DNA of 64,000 nt from positions 186,001 through 250,000 of the forward strand of contig NZ_SNWM01000002.1 of NCBI RefSeq assembly GCF_004362245.1, written 5' to 3'. Both the position numbers and the translations under genes were made by a program. Under the pieces are notes generated by a model. That model made no database searches. It saw nothing but the letters and a program-made list of their open reading frames with translations, and was not told the origin of the DNA. Positions within the stretch are counted from its first letter, which is position 1; every line of letters begins with the position of its first letter. Below are positions 8,247-17,243 of the stretch, piece after piece. This DNA comes from Pedobacter duraquae (GTDB taxonomy: Bacteria; Bacteroidota; Bacteroidia; Sphingobacteriales; Sphingobacteriaceae).

Positions 8247-9026
8247 ATGCCAGAAAACCATAATTCCGAATTCATAAAGAACATTTCCAGCTACATGCCC
8301 GGAATTTCTGTTGATGTAGCAATTTTTGGTTTTCATGAAAATGAATTGAAAGTTCTGCTTCTTGAACTCAAAGACCAGAAAACCTGGGCATTACCAGGAG
8401 GATTTGTTAAAAAAGATGAGTTTCTCGAGGAAGCACCAAAACGTGTACTGAAAGAAAGGACAGGACTGACAGGTATATTTCTGGAGCAGTTCCATGTATT
8501 TGGCGATCCTGAAAGAACCCGGTTAAATAACCGGGCAACCTTGCTAAACCGGCAATTTGAGCACGACGAAACGTCCTCAGAAATTCATAAATGGCTGCTC
8601 GACCGGTTTATCACCATTGGTTTTTATGCCCTTGTAGAATATACACAGGTAGACCCTCAGGCTGATTTCTCATCAGTCAGTTGCAAATGGTTTGATGTCA
8701 ATGAACTTCCCTCCCTCATGTCTGACCACAGGCAAATTATAGAACAAGCATTAAAGACAATCCGCTTGCACCTTAATTTTCAGCCAATTGGGATGAACCT
8801 CTTACCAAGCACCTTTACGATGCCCGAATTACAGCGACTCTACGAAACCATATTGGGCATGAAGCTGGACAGGAGAAATTTCCAGCGCCGCATAATAAGC
8901 TATAACATCCTTACACGACTGGAAGAAAAAAGAACCGGAGGTGCTTTTAAGGCACCCTTCCTATATAAATTTGATGAGCTAAGGTACGAGCAGGCTCTTT
9001 TAAATGGGCTTAAGGATGTTTGGTAG
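8247..9026 (+). CDS. NrtR-like Nudix transcriptional regulator
   Basis: 259 residues: an N-terminal Nudix fold (residues 20-150) and a C-terminal winged helix (about 170-259, LQRLYETILGMKLDRRNFQRR). The Nudix box GGFVKKDEFLEEAPKRVL-KERTGL deviates from GX5EX7REUXEEXGU: Val replaces Glu after the Arg, and Arg replaces the second Glu of the EE pair. Loss of these metal ligands is typical of NrtR-family repressors, where the fold senses a nucleotide or sugar derivative instead of hydrolysing it. Its target is not obvious. The 3' end overlaps the convergent beta-lactamase gene by 17 bases. Confidence 0.8.
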   Translation: MPENHNSEFIKNISSYMPGISVDVAIFGFHENELKVLLLELKDQKTWALPGGFVKKDEFLEEAPKRVLKERTGLTGIFLEQFHVFGDPERTRLNNRATLLNRQFEHDETSSEIHKWLLDRFITIGFYALVEYTQVDPQADFSSVSCKWFDVNELPSLMSDHRQIIEQALKTIRLHLNFQPIGMNLLPSTFTMPELQRLYETILGMKLDRRNFQRRIISYNILTRLEEKRTGGAFKAPFLYKFDELRYEQALLNGLKDVW

Positions 9027-9918
9027 CAGTTGCGGAAAAGGTATCATATGCTGCTTTTGTGATCTTTGCAATAACGAGATCTCGGGTAACGGGATCAGCG
9101 TAGGAATCCGTGACAAAAACGGCGATAGCCAGATGCTTTCCATTGGGTAGCGTAATTACGCCAACATCATTAGTTGCCGGCGAAAGGCCCTTGGAATTTG
9201 TTGAGGAGGTGCCTGTTTTATGTGCTACGATTACTCCCGGCGGCAACAAACCTTTCATCCGCTTTGGCGCTGTGGATGTTGCCTCCATAATTTCCCAAAG
9301 AAAGCTTTTAGTTGACGGACGCAAAATTGTATCAGTATAGGATATCCTTAACAGTTTCAACATGGCGTCAGGTGTTGTCCAATCTGTATATTGCGCATCC
9401 CAATTTGCCATCATTTCTGCCTCAGTAGCTCTGATTTCAATGTCTTTGATTCCAACGTTATGAATAAACCTTTCCACCTCAGATTTAAGTTGAATTTTAT
9501 TCAATAAAATATCGCAGGCATCATTGTCACTTAAAGAAACCATATAACTTAATAACTCCGAAACAGGCAGGTCGATATTCCCTTCCGGATATTTGTCGCG
9601 AAGCGGACTATAGTTTTTAGGGAGATCCTCTTTGATAATATGTAACATCTGATCCAGTTTCAATTTCCCGAGATCCACTTGATGCAAAACTGCTATTGCA
9701 ATAGGAAATTTGAAAACACTCTGCATTACCACACGCGAACCACCATGATAACTTAGTGTGTCCCGATCTTCCAACACCTCCATCGCTACCCCCACTCTGC
9801 CTTTCGCCGACAGTGCTATGCTGGCAATTTCATTTCGTAACAAACGATGCTGCGCAATACTATTGTAGCTAAACAGAATACCTAATAAGAGTAATGACAA
9901 CCGAACCTTAACTTTCAT
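9010..9918 (-). CDS. bla: Class A beta-lactamase (subclass A2 type)
   Basis: 302 residues with a signal peptide (MKVKVRLSLLLLGILFSYNSIAQ). Catalytic motifs are all present: S67-VFK70, S130-D-N132, a Glu in ATEAEMM around 166-168 and K234-T-G236. The TEAEM context and the overall length match the Bacteroidota chromosomal class A enzymes (CblA/CfxA/PER/VEB-like branch, subclass A2). Periplasmic hydrolysis of penicillins and probably cephalosporins is expected. No adjacent regulator of AmpR or BlaI type is present. It is surrounded by ordinary genes, so it is likely a resident gene. Confidence 0.9.
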   Translation of the reverse strand: MKVKVRLSLLLLGILFSYNSIAQHRLLRNEIASIALSAKGRVGVAMEVLEDRDTLSYHGGSRVVMQSVFKFPIAIAVLHQVDLGKLKLDQMLHIIKEDLPKNYSPLRDKYPEGNIDLPVSELLSYMVSLSDNDACDILLNKIQLKSEVERFIHNVGIKDIEIRATEAEMMANWDAQYTDWTTPDAMLKLLRISYTDTILRPSTKSFLWEIMEATSTAPKRMKGLLPPGVIVAHKTGTSSTNSKGLSPATNDVGVITLPNGKHLAIAVFVTDSYADPVTRDLVIAKITKAAYDTFSATATKHP

Positions 9919-9999
9919 TTCTTCAAAATTAAATGCTAAACTAATAAATGTAGACTATTGTTCCATGCACTAATCCTGTTATATTTAAATACCTTTTGG

Positions 10000-10007
10000 T
10001 ATATTTG
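10000..10007 (+). promoter_or_regulatory. -7 promoter box TATATTTG next to start codon
   Basis: Exact TAnnTTTG match ending 4 bases before the ATG at 10012. A transcript starting 5-7 bases downstream of the box would be leaderless. It also decides the start against the longer in-frame extension to 9958. Confidence 0.5.
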
Positions 10008-10011
10008 CAAT

Positions 10012-10623
10012 ATGGACAATGTATTGAGCAAAGCAGACCGGACCAGGAATTTTATTATCGAGCGTACAGCCGAAATTTTTAATAAAAAAGGTTATGCAGG
10101 TACGTCGTTAAGCGACCTAACTGATGCGACTGGCCTGACGAAAGGCAGTATCTACGGCAATTTCGAAAACAAAGAAGAGGTAGCGCTCGCCGTATTTGAT
10201 TACAATCACAAATGTGTTCGCAAGCTTATTCAGCAACGAATAGAAAAAGCGACAACCTATCAGGATAAATTACTGGTTTACGCCAGCGTGTACGATAGTT
10301 TCAATAAGGGAAATTTCCCCAAGGGCGGCTGTCCAGTGCTTAATACAGCAGTCGAGGCAGACGATACGCATGAAGCGTTAAAAAAGCGTGCTGCTAACGC
10401 CGTTATCAACTGGAAAAAAAATATACAGGATCTCATCACCGCCGGAATTCAAAACGGGGAATTTAAAAAAGAATTAAACAGTTCAGTATTGGCGCTTTCA
10501 ATGATCGCACTGATTGAAGGCGGTATTATGATTGCAAAAGTTACAGGAAACCAGAGTAACCTTGATCAGGTGATGGAAACCTTAAAAATGCTGATTGAGC
10601 AAATGAAAAACACTTCAGCATAA
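10012..10623 (+). CDS. TetR/AcrR-family transcriptional regulator
   Basis: 203 residues. The N-terminal HTH (AEIFNKKGYAGTSLSDL, TKGSIYGNFENKEE) is canonical for TetR. The ligand domain contains FPKGGCPVLNTAVEADD; a conserved Cys at this place occurs in NemR/YxaF-like members that sense electrophiles, so a thiol-sensing role is possible but unproven. No partner gene is obvious: the beta-lactamase gene lies divergently 90 bases away. Followed by a strong terminator. Confidence 0.85.
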   Translation: MDNVLSKADRTRNFIIERTAEIFNKKGYAGTSLSDLTDATGLTKGSIYGNFENKEEVALAVFDYNHKCVRKLIQQRIEKATTYQDKLLVYASVYDSFNKGNFPKGGCPVLNTAVEADDTHEALKKRAANAVINWKKNIQDLITAGIQNGEFKKELNSSVLALSMIALIEGGIMIAKVTGNQSNLDQVMETLKMLIEQMKNTSA

Positions 10624-10649
10624 AAAAAGGCTCCGCTTGGAGCCTTTTT
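10624..10649. terminator. Bidirectional intrinsic terminator
   Basis: Perfect 11-base arms AAAAAGGCTCC / GGAGCCTTTTT around a GCTT loop, directly after the tetR stop codon and before the convergent sigma-factor gene. Confidence 0.9.
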
Positions 10650-10667
10650 ATCAATATGAGGATTAGG

Positions 10668-11198
10668 TTAACTTGCTTTAAGAAACTGTTCATGGTACAT
10701 CTTAAGGTTCTTTTTCAGAATCCCCCTTGCCAGATGAATTCTTGTCTTTACTGTCCCTATCGGGATATTCAACTCATCTGCGATCTCGTGGTATTTATAA
10801 CCCTCAAAAAATCTCAAAAACGGTACCGAGTAACACGGTTGCAGTTTTGCTAAAGCCTTATTGATATCGTCCATCGTGCATTTGTTCTCACCCTGATTGT
10901 TAGTTGAACTAAATCTAAGTTGATCAGATGAAATTTCATCCGTAACAGTTACCATGGTCTTTACCCTTTGTTTTCTTCTATATGTATTAATAAAAGTGTT
11001 TCTTAAGATCGTGTATAACCACGCCTTAAGATTTGTACCTTCTTTAAAATTTTGTGCATAATGAATCGCTTTTAACAACGTATCCTGAACCAGATCCGCT
11101 GCGTCGTCAGTGTCTTTAGTAAAAGACATCGCAAAGGAAAGTAATCCATCTTTGTGTGTGTACAATTGGCTGTTAAAATCAGTTCTAATAGTTTCCAT
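10668..11198 (-). CDS. ECF RNA polymerase sigma factor
   Basis: 176 residues from the ATG at 11198 (METIRTDF); in-frame ATGs at 11207 and 11243 also exist. Region 2 is visible as DDAADLVQDTLLKAIH with the core-binding and -10 contacts (LKAWLYTILRNTFINTYRRK), and region 4 as PCYSVPFLRFFEGYKYHEIA to IPIGTVKTRIHLARGILKK. No anti-sigma factor gene is adjacent, so this is one of the orphan ECF-type factors common in Sphingobacteria. Target promoters are unknown. Confidence 0.9.
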   Translation of the reverse strand: METIRTDFNSQLYTHKDGLLSFAMSFTKDTDDAADLVQDTLLKAIHYAQNFKEGTNLKAWLYTILRNTFINTYRRKQRVKTMVTVTDEISSDQLRFSSTNNQGENKCTMDDINKALAKLQPCYSVPFLRFFEGYKYHEIADELNIPIGTVKTRIHLARGILKKNLKMYHEQFLKAS

Positions 11199-11509
11199 AG
11201 TTATCATTTTAGAAAAGGTTAATAGATTTGTAGATCTATTCATGACTAATCAATTACAATTCCTATTTTCTATTATTCATGAGAAGCAGGTAATTTTATC
11301 GTTAAATCGCGTAGTTTACACATTGATTAAGTATAAACAACAGAAAAACATCAACAAAAAACAAACGCAAATACTACAATATCATCTATAATCAGCTAAA
11401 AACAAGACATATACATAAACATTAATTATTAAACACCCACTTTTGTTTAACCAACCGTCCATTTCTGCAGACAATAGCTAAAAACTCTACGCGAGTAGTA
11501 TTTTCCAGT
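11199..11509. other. Gene-free upstream region of sigma factor and CocE-like gene
   Basis: AT-rich divergent intergenic region. A weak dyad (AATAGAT 11221-11227 / ATCTATT 11234-11240) lies just upstream of the sigma-factor start. No other gene seen; a short plus-strand frame here has no protein-like features. Confidence 0.4.
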
Positions 11510-11517
11510 TATATTCG
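11510..11517 (+). promoter_or_regulatory. -7 promoter box TATATTCG
   Basis: Seven of eight bases match TAnnTTTG; 18 bases before the CocE/NonD start codon at 11536. Confidence 0.35.
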
Positions 11518-11535
11518 CACACCAAACTTAACATC

Positions 11536-13395
11536 ATGAAATATCTCATTCTTTGGACGTTGAGCCTCCTGGGCTTCACGGCTATCGCGCAGCAAAATAA
11601 TCCGGATGCTGCTTTTATTAAAACAAACTACCAGAAGTACGAATACCAAATCCCTATGCGGGATGGAAAAAAACTATTTACTTCTGTTTACGTCCCTAAA
11701 GACAAGAGTAAAACATATCCGTTTATGATGGACAGGACCTGTTACAGTGTTGCACCCTACGGACCGGAAGTATACAAAGCAAGTTTGGGGCCTTCTTCAT
11801 TGTTCTTACATGACGGGTATATTTTCGTTTATCAGGATGTGCGGGGCCGTTATATGAGCGAAGGTATTTACGAGGAGATGACTCCCGAACTCGATAAGCA
11901 TCCAAATTCCAGTGCTGTTGATGAGGGTACCGACACCTACGATACAATTGACTGGTTGTTAAAGAATGTTCCAAACAACTCTGGCAAAGTTGGTGTATGG
12001 GGAATTTCATATCCGGGATTCTATACAACTACTGCTTTACTAAGCAGACATCCTGCGCTTGTTGCCGCTTCGCCACAAGCTCCAATTGCAGATCTCTACC
12101 GCGATGATGCCTTTCACAACGGTGCTTTTATGCTCGTTGCCAATTTCGGATTTTATCCCGGATTTACTAATCGTCAGGATGACAAACCAACACAACGCCG
12201 CGGTGGCAGATTTAATCCTGGCACAGAGGATGGTTACGACTTCTTCCTCAAAATGGGCAGTATGCGAAATTCTAATCTTAAGTATTATAAGGATACCATC
12301 CGTTTATGGAATGAATTACTGGATCATCCTAATTATGACCAGCATTGGAAAGATCGAAATGTTTTGACCCATCTTACCAATATTAAAACAGCAACACTCG
12401 TTACAGGTGGGTGGTACGATGCAGAAGATTTATATGGCGCCATTAATACCTATAAAGTACTTGCCGCCAATAATCCGAAAACACCAGTTTATTTTGCTAT
12501 GGGCCCATGGGTACACGGTGGTTGGGCCAGAGGAGATGGCGACCACCTGGGTGATGTAGATTTCGGAAAAGCTACCGGTCCTTTTTATAGAGAGAAAATT
12601 GAGTTTGCCTTTTTTAGTCATTATCTTAAAGACACTCCATTAGATCTACCCAAAGTTTCCGTATTTCAAACTGGTGCAAATGCATGGAAAACCTACAATA
12701 CCTGGCCACCGAAAGATGCTGAAGAGAAAAAGCTATATTTTTTACCGGGTGGCAAATTAGCATTTACGGCACCTGCGGCAGGAAAAACCGAACTCAGCAC
12801 ATTTGACTCAGACCCTGCAAACCCTGTCCCATTCCTAAATCGGAAGTCTATGGACATGGATCGTGACTACATGACTGCTGATCAGCGTTTCGCATCTGCA
12901 AGACCCGATGTTGTGACCTACCAAACAGATGTTCTTGATAACGAAGTTACGCTCGCCGGAAATATCTGGGCCAACTTAAAAGTGTCTACCACCGGCACAG
13001 ACGCCGACTGGGTAATTAAAGTCATTGACGTATACCCTGATTCGGCAACAAATAATAAATGGACAGGCAAGGAAGTTAAAATGTCGGGCTATCAGCAAAT
13101 GGTGCGAAGTGAGGCTATGCGCGGAAAGTTCCGCACGGGCTTTGACAAACCAACAGCCTTTGTTCCTGGCAAGATAAGTCCGGTAAACTTTGAACTACAG
13201 GACGTACTCCATACCTTCAAGAAAGGCCACCGCATCATGGTGCAGTTACAAAGTACCTGGTTCCCTTTGATTGACAGGAATACCCAACAAGTTCAGGATA
13301 TTATGAAAGCCAAGGATACCGATTTTATTAAAGCAACACATAAGCTTTACAGCACTAAGGAAAACCCAAGCTACCTAACAGTTAGGGTACTTTAA
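11536..13395 (+). CDS. Exported CocE/NonD-family alpha/beta hydrolase (X-Pro dipeptidyl-peptidase S15-like)
   Basis: 619 residues with signal peptide (cleaved about residue 19). The N-terminal alpha/beta-hydrolase domain has the nucleophile in WGISYPG (S158), the acidic residue in GGWYDAEDLYG, and a His in the GPWVHGGW block; the C-terminal half is the jelly-roll X-Pro_dipeptidase C domain. Enzymes of this group include alpha-amino acid ester hydrolases and glutaryl-7-ACA acylase-type amidases, so it cleaves esters or amides in the periplasm. It converges on and overlaps the next gene by 14 bases. Confidence 0.88.
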   Translation: MKYLILWTLSLLGFTAIAQQNNPDAAFIKTNYQKYEYQIPMRDGKKLFTSVYVPKDKSKTYPFMMDRTCYSVAPYGPEVYKASLGPSSLFLHDGYIFVYQDVRGRYMSEGIYEEMTPELDKHPNSSAVDEGTDTYDTIDWLLKNVPNNSGKVGVWGISYPGFYTTTALLSRHPALVAASPQAPIADLYRDDAFHNGAFMLVANFGFYPGFTNRQDDKPTQRRGGRFNPGTEDGYDFFLKMGSMRNSNLKYYKDTIRLWNELLDHPNYDQHWKDRNVLTHLTNIKTATLVTGGWYDAEDLYGAINTYKVLAANNPKTPVYFAMGPWVHGGWARGDGDHLGDVDFGKATGPFYREKIEFAFFSHYLKDTPLDLPKVSVFQTGANAWKTYNTWPPKDAEEKKLYFLPGGKLAFTAPAAGKTELSTFDSDPANPVPFLNRKSMDMDRDYMTADQRFASARPDVVTYQTDVLDNEVTLAGNIWANLKVSTTGTDADWVIKVIDVYPDSATNNKWTGKEVKMSGYQQMVRSEAMRGKFRTGFDKPTAFVPGKISPVNFELQDVLHTFKKGHRIMVQLQSTWFPLIDRNTQQVQDIMKAKDTDFIKATHKLYSTKENPSYLTVRVL

Positions 13396-14950
13396 CAGTC
13401 TGCGCAGCAACAATAACCTGTAGTACTTCTTTTTCAGCAAGTGCTGCAGGTTGTATCTCCTCATCGAATACCATAACCTGGTAATTCTTCTGATCATACT
13501 TCCCCCATTTGGCCATCCCCTGATGATTTGGATCAGCATTAACTATAAAATTGATCCAACTGTCTGACATTTGTTTTTCCAAATTGTAGTCTATTGCTTG
13601 CCAGGGCCGATCTGAAAACCGAAGATTATGATACGCATATGGAACTTCGGAGGTGTGGAAGGCACCGAATTTAGCATACTCACCATTTCCAGGCACCTTC
13701 CTGTAAAACCTGTATACGTAAACAGGCAATCCGGGAATCTTGCTCTGCAGATTAGCGAGTGTAAAATTCTGCATGCCATAACGCTCTGCTGTGGCCAGTT
13801 GCCGCTGCGCATAAATGGCAGACGATTCATCAGTTACGTGATAGTAGTTTAATAATATCTCCGCTTTATCTCCATATTGTTTTTTGAGCTTTTCCTGAAC
13901 ACCTTGTACAGTTTTTATTGGTTCAGCTACATATATCTCATCAGCATTCCATCCGGTAAGCAAAGGCACTTGATGCTGCCTGCCCGCAGCAAAACAGTCG
14001 CCAACAGCCTCCGGCAATATATATCCGTCTACAATAGGTTTAAAATTACCCACCACCGATCGCTGTACAGCACTGGCGGGAGCAGCGCGTAATTCTGCCA
14101 GCGTCTTAGCCTGCAGTTTTTCTGCAATAGCCAGTCCCTGTTGCTCAGCAGTACGCAAGTCTTCAATACCATTATGGTTAAGCACGTAAGAACCACTTTC
14201 GGCGATCGCTTTACTGAACATCTTTTTTGCCGCAGGAGCCGCCATCAGACAGCTTACACTCATAGATCCCGCCGATTGGCCTGCTACTGTTACCTGATCC
14301 GGATCACCGCCAAACGCAGCAATATTATCTTTAACCCATCTCAGTGCGGCAATTTGATCCATCAATCCATAATTACCCGATGCCTGATGCCCTGATTCAG
14401 CCGAGAGTGCCGGGTGTGCCATAAATCCAAAGACGCCTACCCTGTAGTTAAAACTTACAAATACAATACCCTTAGCTGCCAATGCTTCTCCATCATATAC
14501 CGGAACATTGGCTCCGCCTGACCCAAAGCCACCACCATAAATCCATACCAGTACAGGCTTAGGTTTTTTACCTTTTGCAGCCGCCCATACGTTAAGATAT
14601 AAGCAATCCTCATTAATGGGTTGCTCGGGGATAATAAATTCCTGAGACCACATACTAAATGGGCCTGGTTTATTTTGATATGGACTTGGTCCGAAGGCGT
14701 CACAAACCTTCAAATCCTGCCATGGTTTAGCAGGTTGTGGTGCCCGCCAGCGCAGATCTCCTATCGGAGCCTGCGCATAGGGAATACCTTTATAGCTGCT
14801 GACGCCTGTTCCCGGATTTGTAACGCCAGAAATTAGCCCTGTTTTTATCTTGACTACAGGCTTTTCAACTACCGGGATGGGTTCCTGCACAAAACTTATA
14901 GTGATAGCGGCACACAGTAGCAGGCCGTATAGTGGTAACGTAAACTTCAT
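13382..14950 (-). CDS. Exported type-B carboxylesterase
   Basis: 522 residues with an N-terminal signal (LYGLLLCAAITISFVQ). The oxyanion motif YGGGFGSGG (138-146), nucleophile elbow AGQSAGS (S226) and His in FGAFHTSEVPYAY identify the type-B carboxylesterase/lipase family; EDCLYLNVW (114-122) is the family signature. A second member occurs at 49844. Its 3' end overlaps the CocE-like gene by 14 bases. Probably hydrolyses small esters in the periplasm. Confidence 0.9.
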   Translation of the reverse strand: MKFTLPLYGLLLCAAITISFVQEPIPVVEKPVVKIKTGLISGVTNPGTGVSSYKGIPYAQAPIGDLRWRAPQPAKPWQDLKVCDAFGPSPYQNKPGPFSMWSQEFIIPEQPINEDCLYLNVWAAAKGKKPKPVLVWIYGGGFGSGGANVPVYDGEALAAKGIVFVSFNYRVGVFGFMAHPALSAESGHQASGNYGLMDQIAALRWVKDNIAAFGGDPDQVTVAGQSAGSMSVSCLMAAPAAKKMFSKAIAESGSYVLNHNGIEDLRTAEQQGLAIAEKLQAKTLAELRAAPASAVQRSVVGNFKPIVDGYILPEAVGDCFAAGRQHQVPLLTGWNADEIYVAEPIKTVQGVQEKLKKQYGDKAEILLNYYHVTDESSAIYAQRQLATAERYGMQNFTLANLQSKIPGLPVYVYRFYRKVPGNGEYAKFGAFHTSEVPYAYHNLRFSDRPWQAIDYNLEKQMSDSWINFIVNADPNHQGMAKWGKYDQKNYQVMVFDEEIQPAALAEKEVLQVIVAAQTVKVP

Positions 14951-15015
14951 TTGGTTAGCTTGTTAAACAATGTTAAAGATTTCTGGCGGCAATCCCGAAA
15001 CTTTAGCTTAGTAGC

Positions 15016-17241
15016 ATGAAGATAAAAATTAACCGCTCTTTATTCTCTTTTTGCATTCCTTTTTTTATCGCCATCCCTGGTTTCGCACAGGATTCAACAA
15101 AAAAGAAAGCGGATTCAACTTCCACAATTAACGAAGTCCAGGAACTGAATACGGTGCAGATCACCGGTAAAAAACCTTTAGTGACGCAAAAGAATGGCAC
15201 CACAACTTTACATGTTTCCAATAGCAGCGTTTCCAGTAGCTCTTCTGCCCTGGAAATTCTTTCCAAAGCCCCGGGTGTTCACGTAGAAAGAGACGGCAGC
15301 ATCAGTCTCAACGGTAAACGTGGTGTTACAGTGCTAATCGACGGTAAACCAACATACCTTTCCACAGAGCAGGTCAGAAATCTCCTTAGCGCAACTAATG
15401 GGATTTCCATAGAAGCGATTGAACTCATCGGAAGCCCCTCTTCAAAATACGAAGCTTCGGGTGCCGGGGGCCTCATTAACATCAGACTCAAGAAAAACGA
15501 AGACTACGGAACAAATGGAAACCTCACCGCAGTTGGCGGCTACGGTAATTACTTTAAGCGAAATGCCAGCTTACTGATCAACCACCGATCGTCAAAATTT
15601 CACTTTTTCGGACAGTATAGTTTTGAAAACCTAAAAGAAAATGAAATCTTGAATTTATCGAGAAGTAACAACAACGGTAATGAACAAACTTTTTTCAGGC
15701 AAAGCGGTACCGATCTATATGCAAAGGAAAGTCACAATTTAAAAGCCGGGCTGGATTACAACCTCACCAACAAGACTGTTCTGGGTTTTGTAACAACAGG
15801 ATTTACGAATAAAAACACTATAAATACAGACAATCTAACTTTGATCGGGCAACAGCCTATCCTTCCGGATTCCAGCATCTACTCAATAAGTAACGGGGAT
15901 AGCCGATATAAAAGCCTTGGTTATAACTTAAATCTCCGATCTAAGATTGATACCTCCGGACAAGAACTAAACGCCGACCTCGACTACTCAAGATTCACAA
16001 GTGCTAATACTTTTATCTATAATAACATTTTCTACAATTCGAGTGGGCAGATCTTCAAACCAGCATTATTATTCAAGAACCAGACACCCTCGCAAATTGA
16101 TATCTGGGCAGCAAAGATTGACTACAGCAGGCAACTGACTGAAGGTATTAAACTGGAAAGCGGCTTCAAGAGCAGTTACGTTAAAACTGAGAATGCTTTT
16201 GCCTACCTAAACAACAATGCCACGGGCTTTATCAAGGACATTGGGAAAAGTAATGAGTTCAGCTATCGGGAAGCTATTCAGGCCGCTTATTCCGAACTCA
16301 GTGTTCAGAAATATGGGCTTAATATCCAGGCTGGGCTTAGGGCTGAGCTTACTGCGTCGAAGGGCATTTCTCCAGGTCAGGATAATACCGTGAAACGTAC
16401 TTACCTGGATTTTTTTCCACACATTTCCATTAACAGGGAGTTGTCTCCTGCGGATGAAATTAGTTTTTCCTATAGCCGCAGGATAGACCGTCCTGATTAC
16501 CAATCATTGAATCCTTTCAGCTATTTTGCTGACCTTTTTACTTATTCAGTAGGGAATCCATTCCTGAATCCGCAGTATACAAGTGCTTTTGAGTTAAGTT
16601 ATAATTTAAAAAAGATAGGCAATGTAAGTCTCGGATACAGCAGAACCAGAGACGTAATCACGACAACATTAATAACTGACACAGTAAAAAAGACACTTTA
16701 TATTAAAGACCAGAACCTTGCCAGAGAACAAACTATAAATCTTGTCTTTGCAGTACCGGTAACTTTTGCCTCCTGGTGGCAAAGTACAAACAACCTGACG
16801 GTATACAGAAATAAATACCAAACAAGCAACCTGATGGGCTTGCCTTATAGCGCTGGCCAACTCACTTATCTGTTAAACACTACGCAGACCTTGCAAGTTG
16901 GCAAACTGGTTGATACAGAGATTGCATTTGACTATCAGTCGCCCCAAATCTACGGAACCTACGCAGTAAAACCACTTTACGGTATGGATCTGGGGCTTAG
17001 CAAAAATATTTTAGGTAAGCAACTCACAATCAAGGCAAGCGCAACAGATCTGTTCAATACCAGAAAAGCACGCATCAGTAGTGCCATACCCAGCCAGGAT
17101 TACCAACTTACACAAAAGAGCGAAAGCAGGGTATTCAAACTGAGTATGACGTATAATTTTGGCAAGAAAACTGTTAAACAAAATGACGATAAATCAGGCA
17201 GCAACGATACAGAAAAATCCCGCGTAAAAGCTACGCATTAA
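15016..17241 (+). CDS. Outer membrane beta-barrel protein, TonB-dependent-receptor family
   Basis: 741 residues with signal peptide (ending GFAQ). An N-terminal plug (ALEILSKAPGVHVERDGSISL, VLIDGKPTYLS, NLLSATNGISIEAIELI) precedes a long beta-barrel region that ends in alternating aromatic residues (LSMTYNFGKK) plus a hydrophilic tail. No carboxypeptidase-regulatory domain precedes the plug. This is the outer-membrane beta-barrel family type; transported substrate unknown. It lies divergently, 65 bases from the esterase gene, which may be functionally linked. Confidence 0.85.
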   Translation: MKIKINRSLFSFCIPFFIAIPGFAQDSTKKKADSTSTINEVQELNTVQITGKKPLVTQKNGTTTLHVSNSSVSSSSSALEILSKAPGVHVERDGSISLNGKRGVTVLIDGKPTYLSTEQVRNLLSATNGISIEAIELIGSPSSKYEASGAGGLINIRLKKNEDYGTNGNLTAVGGYGNYFKRNASLLINHRSSKFHFFGQYSFENLKENEILNLSRSNNNGNEQTFFRQSGTDLYAKESHNLKAGLDYNLTNKTVLGFVTTGFTNKNTINTDNLTLIGQQPILPDSSIYSISNGDSRYKSLGYNLNLRSKIDTSGQELNADLDYSRFTSANTFIYNNIFYNSSGQIFKPALLFKNQTPSQIDIWAAKIDYSRQLTEGIKLESGFKSSYVKTENAFAYLNNNATGFIKDIGKSNEFSYREAIQAAYSELSVQKYGLNIQAGLRAELTASKGISPGQDNTVKRTYLDFFPHISINRELSPADEISFSYSRRIDRPDYQSLNPFSYFADLFTYSVGNPFLNPQYTSAFELSYNLKKIGNVSLGYSRTRDVITTTLITDTVKKTLYIKDQNLAREQTINLVFAVPVTFASWWQSTNNLTVYRNKYQTSNLMGLPYSAGQLTYLLNTTQTLQVGKLVDTEIAFDYQSPQIYGTYAVKPLYGMDLGLSKNILGKQLTIKASATDLFNTRKARISSAIPSQDYQLTQKSESRVFKLSMTYNFGKKTVKQNDDKSGSNDTEKSRVKATH

Positions 17242-17243
17242 CG

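Noticed and set aside
11110..11391. Plus-strand ORF across the sigma-factor start region
   Set aside because: Antisense to region 2 of the sigma factor and low-complexity in its second half.
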